Assembly: GCF_000622325.1 (NCBI RefSeq)
Contig: NZ_JASE01000005.1
Coordinates: forward strand, 2,232,001-2,296,000
DNA from: Sulfitobacter geojensis
Lineage (GTDB): Bacteria; Pseudomonadota; Alphaproteobacteria; Rhodobacterales; Rhodobacteraceae
DNA: 64,000 bases
Direction: 5' to 3'
Shown piece by piece: positions 56,347 to 64,000 of the stretch (position 1 is its first letter; each line of letters starts with the position of its first letter). The notes beneath the pieces are model-generated. The model was given only the letters and a program-made list of their open reading frames with translations, was not told the DNA's origin and did no database searches. A program made the translations under genes and the position numbers.

Positions 56347-58476
56347 ATGGCCACATACACGATAACACTGTTTTCGCCCGACGATGCGACGAATTTGACC
56401 ACACCCGGCCCTGCCGGTGCTTTCCCGTCAACCGGTGATGAGTTCCGGCTGAAATCTGACTGGTCGAATTCTACCGACGCCCTTATCATGACGGTGACGG
56501 ATGACGACACAACATTAAGCGGCGACCCTGCTGAAACAGGTGTGGAAGATACCTCTCAGCAAACTGCAGTCGTGACCGATCCGTCCGGATCGCCAGTGGC
56601 CAGCGGATTTGCCTTCTCGGAATACGCTTTCGAACTGGTCGGTCCGGGCAATTCCGTGGTGACTGTCTATTCCATCTATATCGACGATACACTGGTCGGG
56701 TATGGGGCTGATGGCCCGATCCAACCGGGTGCGAATTATCTCGTTACCAACAGCTACCAGCCCAACGGGGCAGCCGCCCCCAGCTATAGTAGTTTTGATG
56801 CGCAAACATACGAACAGGCACCCGACAATACGATCACAGGTACCGAACGACAGGACAAACTGGAAGGCGGTGACGGCAACGACTGGATCAATGCACTAGG
56901 GGGCGACGACACTCTTGGTGGAGGGGCCGGAGACGATACTCTGGATGGTGGCGCAGGTGATGATCAACTGACAGGTGGCACCGGCAATGACAGCCTGACG
57001 GGCGGTGACGGCAGCGACACATTTCTGGTTTATGATGGGTTTGGAAGTGACACCATCGTCGGTGGCGAAGCTGGCACAAATAGCGATACGATTGATCTAA
57101 GTGCGCTGACAACACCGGTCACGGTCACCTACACAGGCGACAAGGCCGGAACGATCACAGACGGCACGTCGACCCTGTCGTTCTCCGAGATCGAGCGCAT
57201 CATTCTGACAGAAGGCGCCGATGTGGTGCGCGGTGACAGCGACAGCGCCGGAATTAACATTGAGGGTCTGGGGGGCAATGACACCATCGATGGCGGGTCC
57301 GGCACTGACACCATCGACGGCGGCACGGGCAATGATAGCATCGACGGCAATGCCGGCGATGATAGCCTATCAGGGGGCGAAGGCGCGGATAGTATTTTTG
57401 GCGATACCGGCGCAGATACCGTTTCGGGTGGCGCAGGCGCTGATATCATTGACGGCGATGCTGGTGCGGATGTTCTGGATGGGGGATCTGGCGACGATAC
57501 TCTGGATGGCGGTGGCGACAACGACAGTCTGATCGGCGGTGCTGGTGATGATCACTTCTTCTATACGACCGGCTACGGCCACGATACGATCGCCGATTTC
57601 AACACCGGTAATACCGGCACGCTGAACGATGGCATATACAGCAACAACGACAACATTGACCTGAGCGGATACTACGACGACATCTGGGAGTTGCACGCCG
57701 ATCAAGCCGATGACGGCATACTGAACCAGTCAAACGCGACGAAGTTGAACGGCGACGCCGTCGATTATTCCAACAATACCCATTTCGGTGACGGGTCCCT
57801 CACCTTCACCGGGGCATCCGCAGACAACTCGAGTTTCACGTCTGAGAACACCGGCGTTGTCTGCTTTACCTCGGGCACAGCGATCCGCACGCCAACAGGT
57901 CCGGTCTTAATCGACAATTTGTCGATTGGCGATCTGGTCTGCACGATGGATAATGGCCCGCAACCAATTCGCTGGATCGGACGTCGTACCGTGAACAAGG
58001 CCGAACTTGCGGCTCAACCCGATATTTGTCCGATCCTGATCAAGCGCGGGATCCTTGGGGTAGAAAGGGATCTCCTCGTTTCTCCGCAGCATGGCATGTT
58101 GATCGACGGGGGCAAGCAGTTGGCGCGGGCCAGGCACTTGGCCGAAACGACCAGAGGTATTCGCGTAGCACGGGGCAAGCGCACGGTGACCTACATCCAC
58201 CTGATGTTCGATACCCACCAGATCATTTTTGCGGAAGACGTACCGTCCGAAAGCTTTTACCCCGGCCCGATGGCGCTTAGGATGTTGAGCAATGCCGCAC
58301 GACACGAGGTGTTTACACTTTTCCCTGAGCTTTCACGGGCTCTAAGCAAGAGGGCCGTCGCCTCCGTGTACGGACGTTCGGTGCGCGGATTTATGGCGCG
58401 ACGCGACGTGAAGCAAAACGGCAAATGCAGGTCGGAAAGGACACTGTTTTCCATGCAGCCTAACCACTTGTCGTAG
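56347..58476 (+). CDS. RTX-repeat calcium-binding protein with C-terminal Hint domain
   Basis: A 709-residue secreted-type protein. Residues 1-165 are a beta-rich, Asp/Thr-rich module. Residues about 170-405 hold many GGxGxDxL nonapeptides (GGDGNDWIN, GGAGDDTLD, GGTGNDSLT) that fold on binding calcium and mark type I secretion. From about residue 505, CFTSGTAIRTPTGPVLIDNL starts a Hint_2 domain with WIGRRTV, SPQHGMLIDG and HLMFDTHQIIFAEDVPSESF. Hint domains can self-cleave at the first Cys. The protein lacks a Sec signal. No type I transporter is in the window. Confidence 0.88.
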   Translation: MATYTITLFSPDDATNLTTPGPAGAFPSTGDEFRLKSDWSNSTDALIMTVTDDDTTLSGDPAETGVEDTSQQTAVVTDPSGSPVASGFAFSEYAFELVGPGNSVVTVYSIYIDDTLVGYGADGPIQPGANYLVTNSYQPNGAAAPSYSSFDAQTYEQAPDNTITGTERQDKLEGGDGNDWINALGGDDTLGGGAGDDTLDGGAGDDQLTGGTGNDSLTGGDGSDTFLVYDGFGSDTIVGGEAGTNSDTIDLSALTTPVTVTYTGDKAGTITDGTSTLSFSEIERIILTEGADVVRGDSDSAGINIEGLGGNDTIDGGSGTDTIDGGTGNDSIDGNAGDDSLSGGEGADSIFGDTGADTVSGGAGADIIDGDAGADVLDGGSGDDTLDGGGDNDSLIGGAGDDHFFYTTGYGHDTIADFNTGNTGTLNDGIYSNNDNIDLSGYYDDIWELHADQADDGILNQSNATKLNGDAVDYSNNTHFGDGSLTFTGASADNSSFTSENTGVVCFTSGTAIRTPTGPVLIDNLSIGDLVCTMDNGPQPIRWIGRRTVNKAELAAQPDICPILIKRGILGVERDLLVSPQHGMLIDGGKQLARARHLAETTRGIRVARGKRTVTYIHLMFDTHQIIFAEDVPSESFYPGPMALRMLSNAARHEVFTLFPELSRALSKRAVASVYGRSVRGFMARRDVKQNGKCRSERTLFSMQPNHLS

Positions 58477-58686
58477 TTGTCGTCCTGCGCAATGCAGGAA
58501 GTCTGACAAAATACTTCGGTGACATCATCCGGCTCCGATAGCATGGGCCTGCAAAGACCGATGCCACGAAACGCGGCAAAGCGGCCCACATCAATCGCGG
58601 TGCCCTGCCCCTTTGCGCCCAACAAAAATAGCGCCGTTGACTGTCGCGGCGAAACAATGCGCCGCAACAGGCAGGTGGTCCGGTGA

Positions 58687-59457
58687 TCAGATCGACTTGA
58701 TCGCGCCACCGTCGATACGGATACGCGACCCCGTCACATAAGCGGCGCGTGCGGAAGCCAGAAAGGTCACCACATCGGCGAATTCTTCCGGTTTGCCATA
58801 CCGCCCGACCGGAATGCCAGCGCGAGAGTTTGCAGCGACTTCTGCCACATCTTTCTGCGTGCGCTTAGCGGCTGCCGCATCCAGTTCGTCCACACGCTGC
58901 GTGTGGATACGCCCCGGCATCACCACGTTCACCGTGATCCCGTCAGCAGCCACTTCGCCCGCCAGCGTTTTGGACCACCCCACCACCGCAGAGCGGATGC
59001 CATTCGACAGCGCGAGGTTCGGGATCGGCTGTTCGACACCCGAGGATGTGACCGTGATCACCCGTCCCCAGCCGCGCGTCTTCATCGCTGGCAACAGGCG
59101 TGTCGTCAGGTGGAACAGGTTCGCGGCCATTGCTTCGAAATTGGCAATCCACGCAGTTCGTTCTGTGGTCTCCGCGGCTCCGGGGGGCGGTCCCCCACCG
59201 TTGTTGACCACGATGTCCACGCCGCCCTCTGCCATCAGCCCGTCAACCACCGCATCCACCGCGTCGATGTCCGACAGATCCAGCTTGATCGGGGTTACAT
59301 TACTCATACCCTCTGCCCAGCTTTCGATCTTATCGACGCTTCGGGCCGCCGCGAAAACAATTGCCCCCTCGCCGGCCAAGGATTTCGCAATCGCCATGCC
59401 AATGCCACGGCTGGCGCCCAGCACCAGTGCGCGTTTGCCGTTCAGTTCCAGATCCAT
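58687..59457 (-). CDS. Short-chain dehydrogenase/reductase-fold protein with altered catalytic site
   Basis: A 256-residue SDR with cofactor loop GASRGIGMAIA and NNGGG. The catalytic Ser survives in VTSSG, but the YxxxK motif is replaced: the aligned stretch reads LALSNGIRS, with Leu for Tyr and Arg for Lys. VMPGRIHTQR follows and GGAIKSI ends the protein. It may be inactive as a dehydrogenase or use other residues. The start overlaps the preceding gene by TGATG. It is last in the operon. Confidence 0.85.
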   Translation of the reverse strand: MDLELNGKRALVLGASRGIGMAIAKSLAGEGAIVFAAARSVDKIESWAEGMSNVTPIKLDLSDIDAVDAVVDGLMAEGGVDIVVNNGGGPPPGAAETTERTAWIANFEAMAANLFHLTTRLLPAMKTRGWGRVITVTSSGVEQPIPNLALSNGIRSAVVGWSKTLAGEVAADGITVNVVMPGRIHTQRVDELDAAAAKRTQKDVAEVAANSRAGIPVGRYGKPEEFADVVTFLASARAAYVTGSRIRIDGGAIKSI

Positions 59458-60380
59458 CAGTTCAATTCCTTCAGTCTTTGTTCTTGTCGTGTGATCAACT
59501 GATCAACCTCTCGGCGGCTCGCTTCCGACAAAGCTGCCCCCGGGTTTCGCAACGCGTCATGCGCAATAATTCCGCGTTTCGCGAGGGTATATTTGCGGAT
59601 CGCGAGCCCCATACCCGGCTGCTGTTCAAACCGTGCCAAGGGCAGATAAGCATCAAAGAGATCACGGCCCCGCTCCGCTTCGCCGCGGGCGTAATGGTCC
59701 ACAACCGTGACCATCATTTCGGGATAGGCAAATCCGGTCATGGCACCGTCGGCCCCGCGATCCATTTCTTCCGGCAGGAAAAGCCCGCCGTTGCCGCACA
59801 AGATAGAAATGCGCTTGTTCAGCACACCATCGCGGCGCAAAAAGCTGATCTTTTCCAAGCCCGGCCAGTCTTCGTGTTTCAGACAGACACAGGACGGCAA
59901 ATCATTCACAATGCGGGCAATCACGCCCGATGACATCTGCACACCGGTTGCCAGCGGAAAATCCTGCAAGACAAACGGCACATCGCCAATCAATTCGGCC
60001 ACTTGCGTGTAATAATTCACAATTTGATCGTCCGTGCGCAGGCTGCCCGGCGGGGCAACCATTACACCAGCGGCACCCAGATCCATCACCATCCGCGTCA
60101 GCGCATCGATCTGTGCAAATCCGGGGGCCGACACGCCAACAACCACTGGCACGCGGTTCGCGACCCTTTTCAGGATGCGGGCCACCACGTCGCGTGATTC
60201 CTCTACCGTTAGCTTGGGAGCTTCGCCCATCATGCCAAGAACAGTCAGCCCCGTCGCGCCCGCGTCCAGATAGAAATCGACCATCCGGTCACAGCTTTCC
60301 ATGTCGATCCGGCCATCCGGATGAAACGGCGTGACCGCAATCACGAAAACGCCCCGCGCGTCAGTAGTCAGTTGTGTCAT
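59457..60380 (-). CDS. DapA-superfamily aldolase/lyase (not canonical DapA)
   Basis: A 307-residue TIM-barrel of the dihydrodipicolinate synthase superfamily. The Schiff-base Lys is in CVCLKHEDWPG near residue 168. The DapA motif GTTGE is GMMGE here, and the YNVP motif carrying the second active Tyr is replaced by QDFP, so tetrahydrodipicolinate synthesis is unlikely. The superfamily also covers sialate, keto-deoxy-sugar and hydroxyproline-route lyases. ATGA overlap with the racemase-like gene upstream. Confidence 0.85.
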   Translation of the reverse strand: MTQLTTDARGVFVIAVTPFHPDGRIDMESCDRMVDFYLDAGATGLTVLGMMGEAPKLTVEESRDVVARILKRVANRVPVVVGVSAPGFAQIDALTRMVMDLGAAGVMVAPPGSLRTDDQIVNYYTQVAELIGDVPFVLQDFPLATGVQMSSGVIARIVNDLPSCVCLKHEDWPGLEKISFLRRDGVLNKRISILCGNGGLFLPEEMDRGADGAMTGFAYPEMMVTVVDHYARGEAERGRDLFDAYLPLARFEQQPGMGLAIRKYTLAKRGIIAHDALRNPGAALSEASRREVDQLITRQEQRLKELN

Positions 60381-61048
60381 GCTTTTTCCAATCGAGTCTT
60401 TTGTAATGCCACGCGGCCGATTGCCATAGCGACCGCCGCCTGACAGGGTTCGACAACAGGCACGCCAAGGTAATTTTCGAGATCCGTGCGAAAGGCCGTC
60501 ATGCCCGCGCAGCCCAAGATCAAAACGTCCGCCATCGCAGTGTCGCGCAATCGCGTGCCCACGTCTTTGAGACGCTCAAAGGTCCGGTTTTCATCCGCCA
60601 GTTCCAACACACCCAGTTCCAGCGGCATGTCGCCGGCCAAACGGTCCATCACGCCCATCGCGCCGACATAGCGCATATGCCGCGGGATGCTTTTGGACAG
60701 GATCGAGATGATCCCAAACCGCTGCCCCATGGTCATTGCGGTCAGGATGGATGCTTCGGCGATGCCAAAAACGGGGCGTGCGGATTGTTCGCGCACGGCT
60801 GCCAAACCGGGGTCGGAGTAGCACGCAATTACAAAGGCGCTTGTGTCATCTTCAAGTGCGGCGCAATGCGTCAATAGCGGGGCAACCACCCCATCCACAT
60901 GCGCCTGACTTTCGATACCCGGCGGTCCTTCGGCCAGCGTGCGCGCAGCAATCGGAACCGGACTGGCGGCGCGCATCGGGTCGACCGCGCGGTCAATGCC
61001 ATCGGTCACATGCTGGCTGCTGTTGGGGTTGATCACATAAATCGTCAT
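60377..61048 (-). CDS. Asp/Glu/hydantoin racemase family protein
   Basis: A 223-residue protein with two candidate catalytic Cys, in FVIACYSDPG and LILGCAGMTA, as in cofactor-independent racemases, and NPNSSQHVTDGID at the N-terminus typical of hydantoin racemases. Related members are decarboxylases or isomerases. Together with the adjacent cyclic amidohydrolase, hydantoin-like or 2-oxo-acid substrates are plausible. Confidence 0.85.
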   Translation of the reverse strand: MTIYVINPNSSQHVTDGIDRAVDPMRAASPVPIAARTLAEGPPGIESQAHVDGVVAPLLTHCAALEDDTSAFVIACYSDPGLAAVREQSARPVFGIAEASILTAMTMGQRFGIISILSKSIPRHMRYVGAMGVMDRLAGDMPLELGVLELADENRTFERLKDVGTRLRDTAMADVLILGCAGMTAFRTDLENYLGVPVVEPCQAAVAMAIGRVALQKTRLEKA

Positions 61049-61061
61049 TTATTCGTCCTAC

Positions 61062-62489
61062 CTATCCCCAGAAATCCGATGGCAATTCCAGGTCGCCCTG
61101 CCCGCCAATGCGTGCAATCATTTGCGCGGCCTGCACACGGGCGTCCTCCAGAATTGCGGCCTCATCTACACGTGTCGCCTGCCCGTCGCGAAGGACAACC
61201 TCCCCGCCGACAAGAACGGTATCGACGTCATTGCCATTGGCAAAACAAACCAGCCGGTGCACCGGCATATTGGGCGGGTAAAGATGTGCGCGCCGCAAAT
61301 CCACCACCGTGAGATCGGCCTGCTTACCCACCTCAACCGAGCCAATTCGGCTGTCCAACCCAAGCGCGCGTGCCGCTGCAATGGTACACATTTCCAACGC
61401 CTTACCGATGGGCAGAACCGATGCGTCCCGAAAATGGGTACGGTGATAATGCATCGCCTGCTGCATATGGCGCAACATATCACCCGAGCGATCCGGTGCT
61501 GTTGCATCTGATCCCAGCGCAACCGTCGCCCCTGCCGCCATCAGCTCGATCGCCGGACAGCGGCCCATGATCGACGCATTTGCCGAAGGGTTATGCGCGA
61601 TTTTGGTGTCACTAGCCGCGACCAGATCAATTTCATCCTCGTGAAGATCAATACAATGCGAAAGCAGCGTTTCCGGCCCCAAAAGACCGAGCTTTTCTGC
61701 CCGCCGTATGGAGCCGCGCCAATGTCCGTCTTGGGTGAAAACCAGCCCTCGTTCACGGGCATAAGCGCGCACAAGCTGCGCTTGCTGACAGGCGGTGGCA
61801 TAATCGGCGGGCGGCATCTCTTTCTCGTGCTCATCCCGCAACACGGGATAGAGCATCGCAATCTGGATGCGCCCCTCGTGGGTGTCATGCCAAGCTTGCA
61901 CGATCTCACGAGAGGTCTGCATCTGCTGCTCAAAACTCACCTCATAATGGCGCGGCTCACCCGTTTCCCAATCGGCATAGAGCCGCGGATGCGGTGCTCG
62001 CGTCGGGCCAACGGCCACCATGCTGCGGGTGCCCACCTCCACCACACCGCGACAATGCGCGGCGGCATAAGCCGGATCGTCAGTGCGCATGATGGTATCG
62101 CCGCCGCCCAATAGCGAAACACCCGTCGTCACGCCAAAACGCAACCGCTCCAACGCTGCAAGACGTGCTTCGGCGTACCAGAACTCCGGCGGTGAGGCTT
62201 GCGTATAAACCTCGCCGCAGATGTCTTCCCACCGGTCACCGCCATGCATACCGATTGATTTGATCAACCCGTGCCCCGCATGGGCATGGACGTCGATCAG
62301 TCCCGGTATGATGATCTTTCCCGCGCACTCAATGACCTCTGCGGCCTGAACCTGCGCGCCAATTTCATGCGCCGTTCCGATTGCAACGATCTTGCCCGCC
62401 GCGACAGCGACCGCGCCCGCGTCGATCACGCGGCGCTGCGGGTCCATAGTCACGACCGTGCCGCCGGTCAAAAGTGTATCAACCTGCAT
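61062..62489 (-). CDS. Amidohydrolase (ATZ/TRZ/cytosine deaminase-like)
   Basis: A 475-residue metal-dependent hydrolase: IPGLIDVHAHAGHG (HxH), TQDGHWRGS, SHCIDLHEDE, AHNPSANASIMG and the catalytic Asp in LGSDATAPDRSG. The HNPxxN and SDxxxxD pattern fits the chlorohydrolase/deaminase branch that removes amino or halide groups from N-rings. The start overlaps the binding-protein gene by 11 bp; the racemase-like gene follows after 13 bp. Confidence 0.85.
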   Translation of the reverse strand: MQVDTLLTGGTVVTMDPQRRVIDAGAVAVAAGKIVAIGTAHEIGAQVQAAEVIECAGKIIIPGLIDVHAHAGHGLIKSIGMHGGDRWEDICGEVYTQASPPEFWYAEARLAALERLRFGVTTGVSLLGGGDTIMRTDDPAYAAAHCRGVVEVGTRSMVAVGPTRAPHPRLYADWETGEPRHYEVSFEQQMQTSREIVQAWHDTHEGRIQIAMLYPVLRDEHEKEMPPADYATACQQAQLVRAYARERGLVFTQDGHWRGSIRRAEKLGLLGPETLLSHCIDLHEDEIDLVAASDTKIAHNPSANASIMGRCPAIELMAAGATVALGSDATAPDRSGDMLRHMQQAMHYHRTHFRDASVLPIGKALEMCTIAAARALGLDSRIGSVEVGKQADLTVVDLRRAHLYPPNMPVHRLVCFANGNDVDTVLVGGEVVLRDGQATRVDEAAILEDARVQAAQMIARIGGQGDLELPSDFWG

Positions 62490-63918
62490 CGCGCACCTCG
62501 CTCAGATCGGGAAGACGCGCCACGTCGATCACGCCGTCGGCGGGCATCTCGAACGCGGGGTGGTTGCCCGCCAGTCCAATCACGCGCAAGGGATTATAAA
62601 GCGTCAGCCATGCAGGGTCTTCTTGTAGAAGGGCATAAGCCTCGCGCCAGATATCGGCCCGTGCGCCGCGGTCTGTTTTTACGCGCCCCTCATCAATCAG
62701 CGCTTCGACCTTGGGGTTCGCGTAGCCCTGCCACCATGACCCTGCCACACGTGAATCGATTTTTTCGAAAAGCACGCGGTATGTGCTCATCGGGCTGGAA
62801 TCGAAAACACATAAATCGCGGATCTCCTTGCGCCGCACCATATGTGCGTATTCCTCCCTTTCGGGGTGGATAAACACCTCCAGTTTGATCCCGACCTGCG
62901 CCAATTGTTCGCCAAGCGCCGCCGTCAGGCGCTCCGCTTCGTCTGGCAGACGTGTGGGGCAGTCAACGCGCAGGGTCAGGCCATCCGCATACCCTGCACC
63001 CGCCAACAGGGTCTTGGCGCGGGCACGGTCCATGACCATGCCATCACCCTGCCCCGCGCCGAAATGGTTCGGGCTGACAAATCCGCGCAAGGGGCGTGCA
63101 GCGCCCTGCATGACGGTGGTAATCAAAGCCTCCCTGTCGACAGCAAGACTAAGCGCCAGACGGACATCCGCATCGGCCAAAGGACCACGCGCCGCGTTCA
63201 GCAAATAGATGATTGCGACAGGTGACAAGAAGACGTGGCGCATGGCACCAAGACATCGTGACTTTTCGAAATCAAGGCCAATGGCCGCTTGCACCTTACC
63301 CTGCTGCAACAGATCGAGACGCGCTTGCGGATCGACCTCTAATTGCCATGTGACGCGAGCGTTTGCAGGGGAACCTGCGAAATGATTGTCAATTCGCTCT
63401 GCGGTGATGCAGTTTCTGGAAATCTCGGTTAACCGATAAGGGCCCGATCCAATCTGCACCCCGTAATCCTTGGCATCCAAAGCGGCAAACGCAGAGGGGG
63501 CAACAATGAACCCTTGCTCCAGCACATCAAGCAGGTCCGCCATCGGTTCTGCCAGCGTCAGCGTGAGTGTTGATCTGTCCACCACCTCAATCTGCGCACC
63601 GCCAAGGAACTGCCGCCAGACGGCAGGTGCGCCCAGTGTGTACCCCTTGTCCTCGCGGGCCATCCGAACCAGACAGGCCGCAACCGCATCTGCGTCGCAG
63701 GGAGTTCCGTCGTGAAACGCAACATCCGGCTGCAAATTGAATGTCCATTGGCGTGCGTCGGTCGAAACCTCCCAACTTTGCGCAAGATGGGGCACAAAGT
63801 CCTGACCGACGCGGCGCACAAGCGTGTCGTATACCGCGTGCAGGATCGTCAACTCATCCGTCGCATCCGTACAATCATGAGGGTCGTGCAGGCCAAGCCG
63901 CGGTTGCGCAATGATCAT
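62479..63918 (-). CDS. Family 5 (oligopeptide-type) extracellular solute-binding protein lacking a signal peptide
   Basis: A 479-residue SBP_bac_5 protein: YDTLVRRVGQDFVPHLAQSWEVS, WTFNLQPDVAFHDGTP and IGSGPYRLTEI are typical. It starts MIIAQPRLGLHDPHDC, where mature homologues begin. The in-frame sequence upstream has a stop within 8 codons, so no signal peptide can precede it. Either it works in the cytoplasm, is exported unusually, or the signal was lost. ATGA overlap with the ATPase gene. Confidence 0.85.
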   Translation of the reverse strand: MIIAQPRLGLHDPHDCTDATDELTILHAVYDTLVRRVGQDFVPHLAQSWEVSTDARQWTFNLQPDVAFHDGTPCDADAVAACLVRMAREDKGYTLGAPAVWRQFLGGAQIEVVDRSTLTLTLAEPMADLLDVLEQGFIVAPSAFAALDAKDYGVQIGSGPYRLTEISRNCITAERIDNHFAGSPANARVTWQLEVDPQARLDLLQQGKVQAAIGLDFEKSRCLGAMRHVFLSPVAIIYLLNAARGPLADADVRLALSLAVDREALITTVMQGAARPLRGFVSPNHFGAGQGDGMVMDRARAKTLLAGAGYADGLTLRVDCPTRLPDEAERLTAALGEQLAQVGIKLEVFIHPEREEYAHMVRRKEIRDLCVFDSSPMSTYRVLFEKIDSRVAGSWWQGYANPKVEALIDEGRVKTDRGARADIWREAYALLQEDPAWLTLYNPLRVIGLAGNHPAFEMPADGVIDVARLPDLSEVRDAG

Positions 63919-64000
63919 GTCAGTACGTCCCTTTCCGGTTCATCGACCAAATGGCAGGCCACCGTCTGGTCATTGCCTACATCTTGCAGCACCGGCCGCT
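63915..64000 (-). CDS. ABC transporter ATPase, C-terminal end (OppF/DppF-like, runs off the window)
   Basis: The final 28 codons read RPVLQDVGNDQTVACHLVDE and end DVLT. The VACHL element close to the C-terminus is typical of the oligopeptide/dipeptide ABC ATPase tail that binds an Fe-S cluster or ends with a Cys motif. Its stop overlaps the start of the binding-protein gene (ATGA). Confidence 0.75.
   Translation of the reverse strand, partial: RPVLQDVGNDQTVACHLVDEPERDVLT

Overview
The window looks like chromosomal DNA from a marine alphaproteobacterium of the Rhodobacteraceae (Roseobacter group). This rests on family knowledge: an acyl-CoA ligase resembling DmdB of DMSP degradation, a Tad pilus locus, the cell-cycle phosphotransferase ChpT, olsBA ornithine-lipid genes, an Usg-family protein, Entner-Doudoroff-type sugar genes, and moderately high GC with many ATGA/GTGA stop-start overlaps.

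Layout. 1-12 kb: 5' end of gyrA; usg; a DUF2855 protein; a radical SAM protein; the zwf-pgl-pgi operon; a GNAT gene behind a hot-dog thioesterase gene broken by one in-frame amber codon; an acyl-CoA ligase; an aldo/keto reductase; an acyl-CoA dehydrogenase. 12-20 kb: a promoter region with a perfect FNR-type box, then flp-tadZ-tadA-tadB-tadC-tadE-tadG without secretin or prepilin peptidase, then a convergent membrane-anchored LuxR-type regulator. 20.7-34 kb: two convergent operons that look like one catabolic system for nicotinate or a similar N-heterocycle. The plus-strand operon has a molybdenum hydroxylase, 6-hydroxynicotinate reductase, UPF0280, two AA_synth paralogues and MarR. The minus-strand operon has a branched-chain-type ABC importer followed by enamidase. 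34-43 kb: a membrane protein divergent from a PCuAC copper-chaperone-like protein, aroQ-luxR, tsf and rpsB, a PA14-like secreted protein, olsBA, DUF3553 and chpT. 43-52 kb: proA, proB, obgE, GNAT-LysE-GNAT with an unannotated 38-codon leader gene, rpmA, an extended rplU, a DUF2059 pair, and tRNA-Ser(CGA).

52-58.5 kb, directly downstream of the tRNA, looks like an accessory region. It holds an IS3-family transposase remnant, a large HBM-type chemoreceptor, a cheW gene broken by an in-frame opal codon, about 770 bp without a recognisable gene, and an RTX-repeat protein ending in a Hint (intein-like) domain. 58.7-64 kb is a minus-strand operon with an oligopeptide-type ABC transporter (ATPase end and a leaderless binding protein), an amidohydrolase, an Asp/Glu/hydantoin racemase-like protein, a DapA-superfamily lyase with altered motifs, and an SDR lacking the usual Tyr/Lys pair. 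It is probably a pathway for a cyclic amide or related nitrogen compound.

The best candidates for new biology are the N-heterocycle cluster with its unexplained UPF0280/AA_synth trio and a palindrome over the promoter -35 box, the RTX-Hint and chemoreceptor region, the L21 protein with a helix-hairpin-helix tail, and the 58.7-64 kb operon. All calls come from reading the sequence and remembered family features; no search was run.
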